Part shown: in pieces, positions 62,376 through 64,000 of the stretch
Layout of the letters: each line of letters starts with the position of its first letter
How positions within the stretch are numbered: position 1 is the first letter of the stretch
Assembly: GCA_027620495.1 (NCBI GenBank)
Contig: JAQCEA010000009.1
Coordinates: 1 to 64,000, forward strand
Direction of reading: 5' to 3'
DNA length: 64,000 bases
Source of the DNA: Pseudomonadota bacterium
Lineage (GTDB): Bacteria > Pseudomonadota > Alphaproteobacteria > Puniceispirillales > Puniceispirillaceae
Program-made: the position numbers and the translations under genes
The notes under the pieces: generated by a model
Seen by the model: only the letters and a program-made list of their open reading frames with translations
Database searches by the model: none
What the model was told of the DNA's origin: nothing

Positions 62376-63401
62376 GTGAAAATTATGAAAGCTTTATCGG
62401 CAAGCCTATTGGTCGCCGGGTTGGTAAGTGGCGCATCGACAGCTGCGCTTGCCTTTGAATGTAAAGTCAAAGAAGCAAGCATGGCGAAACCGGACGGCTT
62501 TCCAGATCGTGCGCTAACCATGATCGTGCCATATGGCCCTGGTGGCGGTTCTGGTCAGGTGGCTGCTGCGATGGCGCAAGCCGTAACCGAATTGACAGGT
62601 GTGAACATCAACCGAGATCACAAACCAGGCGGTTCTGGTTCAGTAGGCACGACTGCCTATATGGCAACACCGGCAGATGGTTATAATGTGCTTGAGCATA
62701 TCGATGATGCATCATCAGCCCATGCCCTAGATTCTACAAAAGTCAATCCAGCCGTTGATCTGATCCCGTTGGTCATTTCACAAGTGACATTCTCGCAAAT
62801 CTATATCCGCAGCAACGAAGACCGGTTTACAGACTGGCCGTCATTTGTGGCATGGGTAAAGGCACAAGGTGGCAAAGCGACAATCGCAAACGTGTCTGCA
62901 GAAGGATCAATGGAACGGGTGACGATGAAATTCATCACCGATGCGACCGGCATGGAAATCCAGCAGATCTCATTCGATAAAGGCGCACCACGTTATGGCG
63001 CTTTGCTTGGTGGTCAGGTCGACGCTTTGTTTGAACAGCCTGGTGACGTCCGCAAATTTTTGGATGCTGGCAACTTTAAGCCAATCTTGACAGTGTTTAA
63101 CGAACGCCCAGCGGCATTTGCTGATGTGCCGACCCATATGGAAATGGGCATGACTTTTGAACCATTGCTGCGTTTTAGAGGTTTTTATGTTAATGCCAAC
63201 GCCCCGCAAGACCGGGTCGAGTGGCTGAAATGGGCGTTTCAGCGTGCCTATTGTCAGGACAGCTACCAAAAATATAACGAGTCAAAATTCATGACCGTTA
63301 TTGACAGCTATCGCGATACTGAAGGGGCTAAAAAACTCATTAACGCAACGGTGAGTCAGTACCGTGACGTCTATAAGAAAATGGGCCTCGAAGTTAAATA
63401 A
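62376..63401 (+). CDS. tctC: Tripartite tricarboxylate transporter (TTT) substrate-binding protein, TctC family
   Basis: This periplasmic receptor of a TTT importer has about 341 aa. The start is the GTG at 62376 (GGAGGA 5 bp upstream) or the ATG at 62385. Signal peptide: ALSASLLVAGLVSGASTAALA. The family pattern DRALTMIVPYGPGGGSGQVAAAMAQAVTE and HKPGGSGSVGTTAYM is clear. TctC proteins bind carboxylates such as citrate, or aromatic and sulfonated acids. It follows the dehydrogenase-ligase pair by 217 bp and is followed by the small permease TctB. Confidence 0.87.
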   Translation: MKIMKALSASLLVAGLVSGASTAALAFECKVKEASMAKPDGFPDRALTMIVPYGPGGGSGQVAAAMAQAVTELTGVNINRDHKPGGSGSVGTTAYMATPADGYNVLEHIDDASSAHALDSTKVNPAVDLIPLVISQVTFSQIYIRSNEDRFTDWPSFVAWVKAQGGKATIANVSAEGSMERVTMKFITDATGMEIQQISFDKGAPRYGALLGGQVDALFEQPGDVRKFLDAGNFKPILTVFNERPAAFADVPTHMEMGMTFEPLLRFRGFYVNANAPQDRVEWLKWAFQRAYCQDSYQKYNESKFMTVIDSYRDTEGAKKLINATVSQYRDVYKKMGLEVK

Positions 63402-63430
63402 GTCTTCAAATATATGTCTCACAATTTTTT

Positions 63431-63454
63431 GCCCTGCGGCCTGCGCCGCAGGGC
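63431..63454. other. Stable hairpin after tctC
   Basis: GCCCTGCGGC (63431-63440) pairs perfectly with GCCGCAGGGC (63445-63454), a 10-bp stem and CTGC loop. The downstream bases are AAATTTAGG, so it is not a classical T-run terminator. It probably stabilises or partly limits tctC mRNA before tctB, as often seen after binding-protein genes. Confidence 0.7.
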
Positions 63455-63474
63455 AAATTTAGGCGAAAAACATT

Positions 63475-64000
63475 ATGGGCAAACTAACAAAATTACATAT
63501 TTTTGAAGCGGCAATATGGGCCAGCTTCGTTGCAATATTTTTTGCTTTTTCATTCGAATTTGACAGAGAAATTGAAATTTATAAATTTGGTGCGACCGGC
63601 TGGCCGCGCGCCGTTTTGATCGTGCTGGTGATCGTTCTACTGGGAAATCTATGGCACCAAAGTCAGCATGGTTCAGCGGCACAAGTCGGCCGTGTTGGCA
63701 TTACAGATGACGATGTGGACGTGGCCGATAAAACGGCCGGGTCAATTGCCACTATTGTCACATTTTTACTATTACCAATAGTCTATGCTTGGTCATTAAA
63801 ACCAGTCGGGTTTTATTCTGCGACACCGTTTTTTATTGCTTTTGTCATCATGCTTTTAGGCGAAAGGCGACTGAAACAGGTTTGCGGCATCACCGCGTTA
63901 ATTTATGGTCTTCTAATCGGACTTTTCATGCTGATTTTGAATGCGCCGTTGCCGCAGGGCACGGTATCACCTTTCTATGATTTCAGCGGGTTTATGTTGC
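63475..64000 (+). CDS. tctB: TctB family small permease of the TTT transporter (truncated by window edge)
   Basis: This frame is open from the ATG at 63475 to the window end and is not in the ORF track because it is cut. The 175 visible residues begin MGKLTKLHIFEAAIWASFVA and contain four likely membrane segments (for example AVLIVLVIVLLGNLW, IVTFLLLPIVYAWSL, FFIAFVIMLLG). This matches the small TctB subunit, with YKFGATGWPRAV near the N terminus as in the family. The large permease tctA should follow beyond the right edge. Confidence 0.8.
   Translation, partial: MGKLTKLHIFEAAIWASFVAIFFAFSFEFDREIEIYKFGATGWPRAVLIVLVIVLLGNLWHQSQHGSAAQVGRVGITDDDVDVADKTAGSIATIVTFLLLPIVYAWSLKPVGFYSATPFFIAFVIMLLGERRLKQVCGITALIYGLLIGLFMLILNAPLPQGTVSPFYDFSGFML

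Overview
The window reads as a chromosomal segment of a marine alphaproteobacterium. The evidence is a tmRNA whose tag sits at its 3' side (the two-piece alphaproteobacterial form), an alpha-type SspB, glycolate oxidase, many amino-acid, polyamine, iron and carboxylate importers, and tight operons of moderate GC. Gene content and coding style suggest the SAR116 (Puniceispirillum-like) group. That placement is inference, not a database result.

Layout. 1-750: the 3' part of tmRNA (the window opens inside the tag frame) followed by sspB, the adaptor that hands tagged proteins to ClpXP. 824-6514: class I fumarase, then a convergent glcDEF glycolate oxidase operon. 6605-8192: a solitary TnpB-family RNA-guided nuclease gene with intact RuvC and zinc-finger residues. 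It is followed 21 bp later by three complete repeats and one truncated repeat at an exact 66-bp period (35-nt repeats, 31-nt unrelated spacers), ending at a strong terminator. There is no tnpA and no cas1/cas2. This looks like a minimal type V-U-like CRISPR system made from a TnpB, and it is the main discovery here. 8238-17718: housekeeping and small accessory genes (rpmJ, which the ORF track omits, msrA, pgk, a GT9 glycosyltransferase, azlCD, phhB, a flavodoxin, PCuAC, an L-lactate dehydrogenase-like enzyme, ccmE, an EamA exporter).

18010-22800: a four-gene + strand operon of aldehyde dehydrogenase, a divergent M19 dipeptidase, a 566-aa protein I do not recognise and a DUF3726-like protein. 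22862-34270: a long minus-strand block with an arginase/agmatinase-family ureohydrolase, a PotABCD-type ABC importer, an SDR, a class III aminotransferase, an exporter, an aldehyde dehydrogenase and a methyltransferase. Together they suggest uptake and stepwise oxidation of a polyamine or guanidino compound. 34580-38049: a frameshifted diaminopropionate ammonia-lyase-like gene (break at an A AAA AAG slippery site), an M24 peptidase and a second FMN-dependent 2-hydroxyacid dehydrogenase. 38130-40974: a two-gene Fe(III) ABC importer with a good Fur box upstream.

41081-47861: a TerC protein, a DUF1932-type dehydrogenase, a DMT exporter, a PatB-type C-S lyase, a ThDP enzyme and an aromatic/aspartate aminotransferase. 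47963-53065: a complete Liv-type importer. 53261-57829: propionyl-CoA synthetase, a small membrane protein, and a sodium:solute symporter (carrying a canonical EF-hand loop) with its DUF4212 partner. 58038-64000: a hypothetical protein, a rhodanese, an acylating aldehyde dehydrogenase plus acyl-CoA ligase pair (sulfoacetate SauST-like), and the start of a tripartite tricarboxylate (TTT) transporter that runs off the right edge.
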